Below the pieces are notes generated by a model. That model saw nothing but the letters and a program-made list of their open reading frames with translations, had not been told where the DNA came from and searched no databases. Below, in pieces: positions 49,977 to 50,046 of a stretch of 50,046 bases of DNA. Where the stretch lies: contig JAPPNF010000143.1 of assembly GCA_028818755.1 (NCBI GenBank), positions 1 through 50,046 of the forward strand, written 5' to 3'. Each line of letters opens with the position of its first letter. Positions within the stretch are counted from its first letter, which is position 1. The DNA is from Deltaproteobacteria bacterium (GTDB lineage: Bacteria; Desulfobacterota; Binatia; UBA9968; JAJDTQ01). The position numbers and the translations under genes were made by a program.

Positions 49977-50046
49977 GTGTCCTGTCCGGTAAATTCGCAC
50001 CATAAGATGCGCAGGATTTTTCGTCGTCGGCAAGGCGCGATGACGA
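49975..50046. mobile_element. Palindromic MITE-like element, copy 3 (3' half outside window)
   Basis: Same orientation as copies 1 and 2. It runs TAGTGTCCTGTCCGG, then TAAATTCGCACC, then the same GATGCGCAGGATTTTTCGTC and core, until the window ends. Compared with copy 1 the outer arm has a few changes (CCGGTAAATTCGCACC against CTGGTTAATTCGTGCC). The right arm is not in view. Confidence 0.85.

Noticed and set aside
1..50046. CRISPR array
   Set aside because: No regularly spaced direct repeats of 25-40 bases were seen; the repeats present are scattered palindromes.

Overview
This is a GC-rich bacterial chromosome segment that encodes mainly central metabolism, solute uptake and small-molecule catabolism. 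Periplasmic binding proteins with Sec signal peptides (TctC/Bug type), a TRAP fused permease, a tripartite tricarboxylate transporter, Rieske oxygenases, metal-dependent amidohydrolases and a molybdenum hydroxylase point to a free-living or symbiotic Gram-negative heterotroph. The gene mix resembles uncultured Desulfobacterota, Tectomicrobia or Rokubacteria-like genomes, or a soil/marine proteobacterium. That placement is inference from gene content only and is weak. Both tRNA genes encode their CCA end.

Layout. 1-1.7 kb: 3' part of a TRAP fused permease. 2.0-4.0 kb: a lower-GC two-gene cassette, an ATPase plus an HNH nuclease (Septu-like PtuA/PtuB antiphage defence). 4.4-7.3 kb: housekeeping genes (RdgB, tRNA-Gly, an HTH regulator, PgsA, a DMT exporter). 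7.4-12.7 kb: one minus-strand catabolic operon reading ADH-like, amidohydrolase, TctB, TctC, TctA. 13-15.4 kb: tRNA-Met, then an NCS2 permease with an unusual C-terminal domain, bracketed by two direct copies of a 163-bp palindromic element. 15.4-19.1 kb: an M20-family peptidase, an AlbA_2/RecG-like regulator and a translationally coupled O-methyltransferase. 19.2-22.4 kb: a small DUF6800-like protein, class I FBP aldolase, FBPase and a DapA-like lyase. 22.6-28.9 kb: an alpha/beta hydrolase and a molybdenum hydroxylase whose FAD subunit is separated from the fused FeS-Mo subunit by a HicAB toxin-antitoxin pair and an unknown lower-GC gene. 28.9-30.2 kb: decayed DMT and UbiD pseudogenes. 30.3-36.8 kb: amidase, orphan TctC, an ABC importer of the nitrate/sulfonate/thiamine-precursor type and a haem-oxygenase-fold diiron protein. 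37-47 kb: three Rieske oxygenases, a second amidohydrolase, a four-domain rhodanese, a half-size permease, HbpS-like, SDR and cupin proteins. 47-50 kb: two tandem paralogous TctC proteins, a Sua5/YrdC-family protein, and a third copy of the palindromic element cut by the window end.

How the genes work together. Periplasmic binding proteins capture organic acids or aromatic-type substrates. TTT, TRAP and ABC permeases bring them in. Amidohydrolases, Rieske oxygenases, SDR/ADH, amidase and the molybdenum hydroxylase would process them, and the FBPase/aldolase pair serves gluconeogenesis.

The non-coding sequence is the most distinctive part. The palindromic element has an identical core in two copies, but its outer stems differ and stay paired. 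A separate family of ~28-bp palindromes repeatedly begins exactly at the TAG stop codon of the neighbouring gene.
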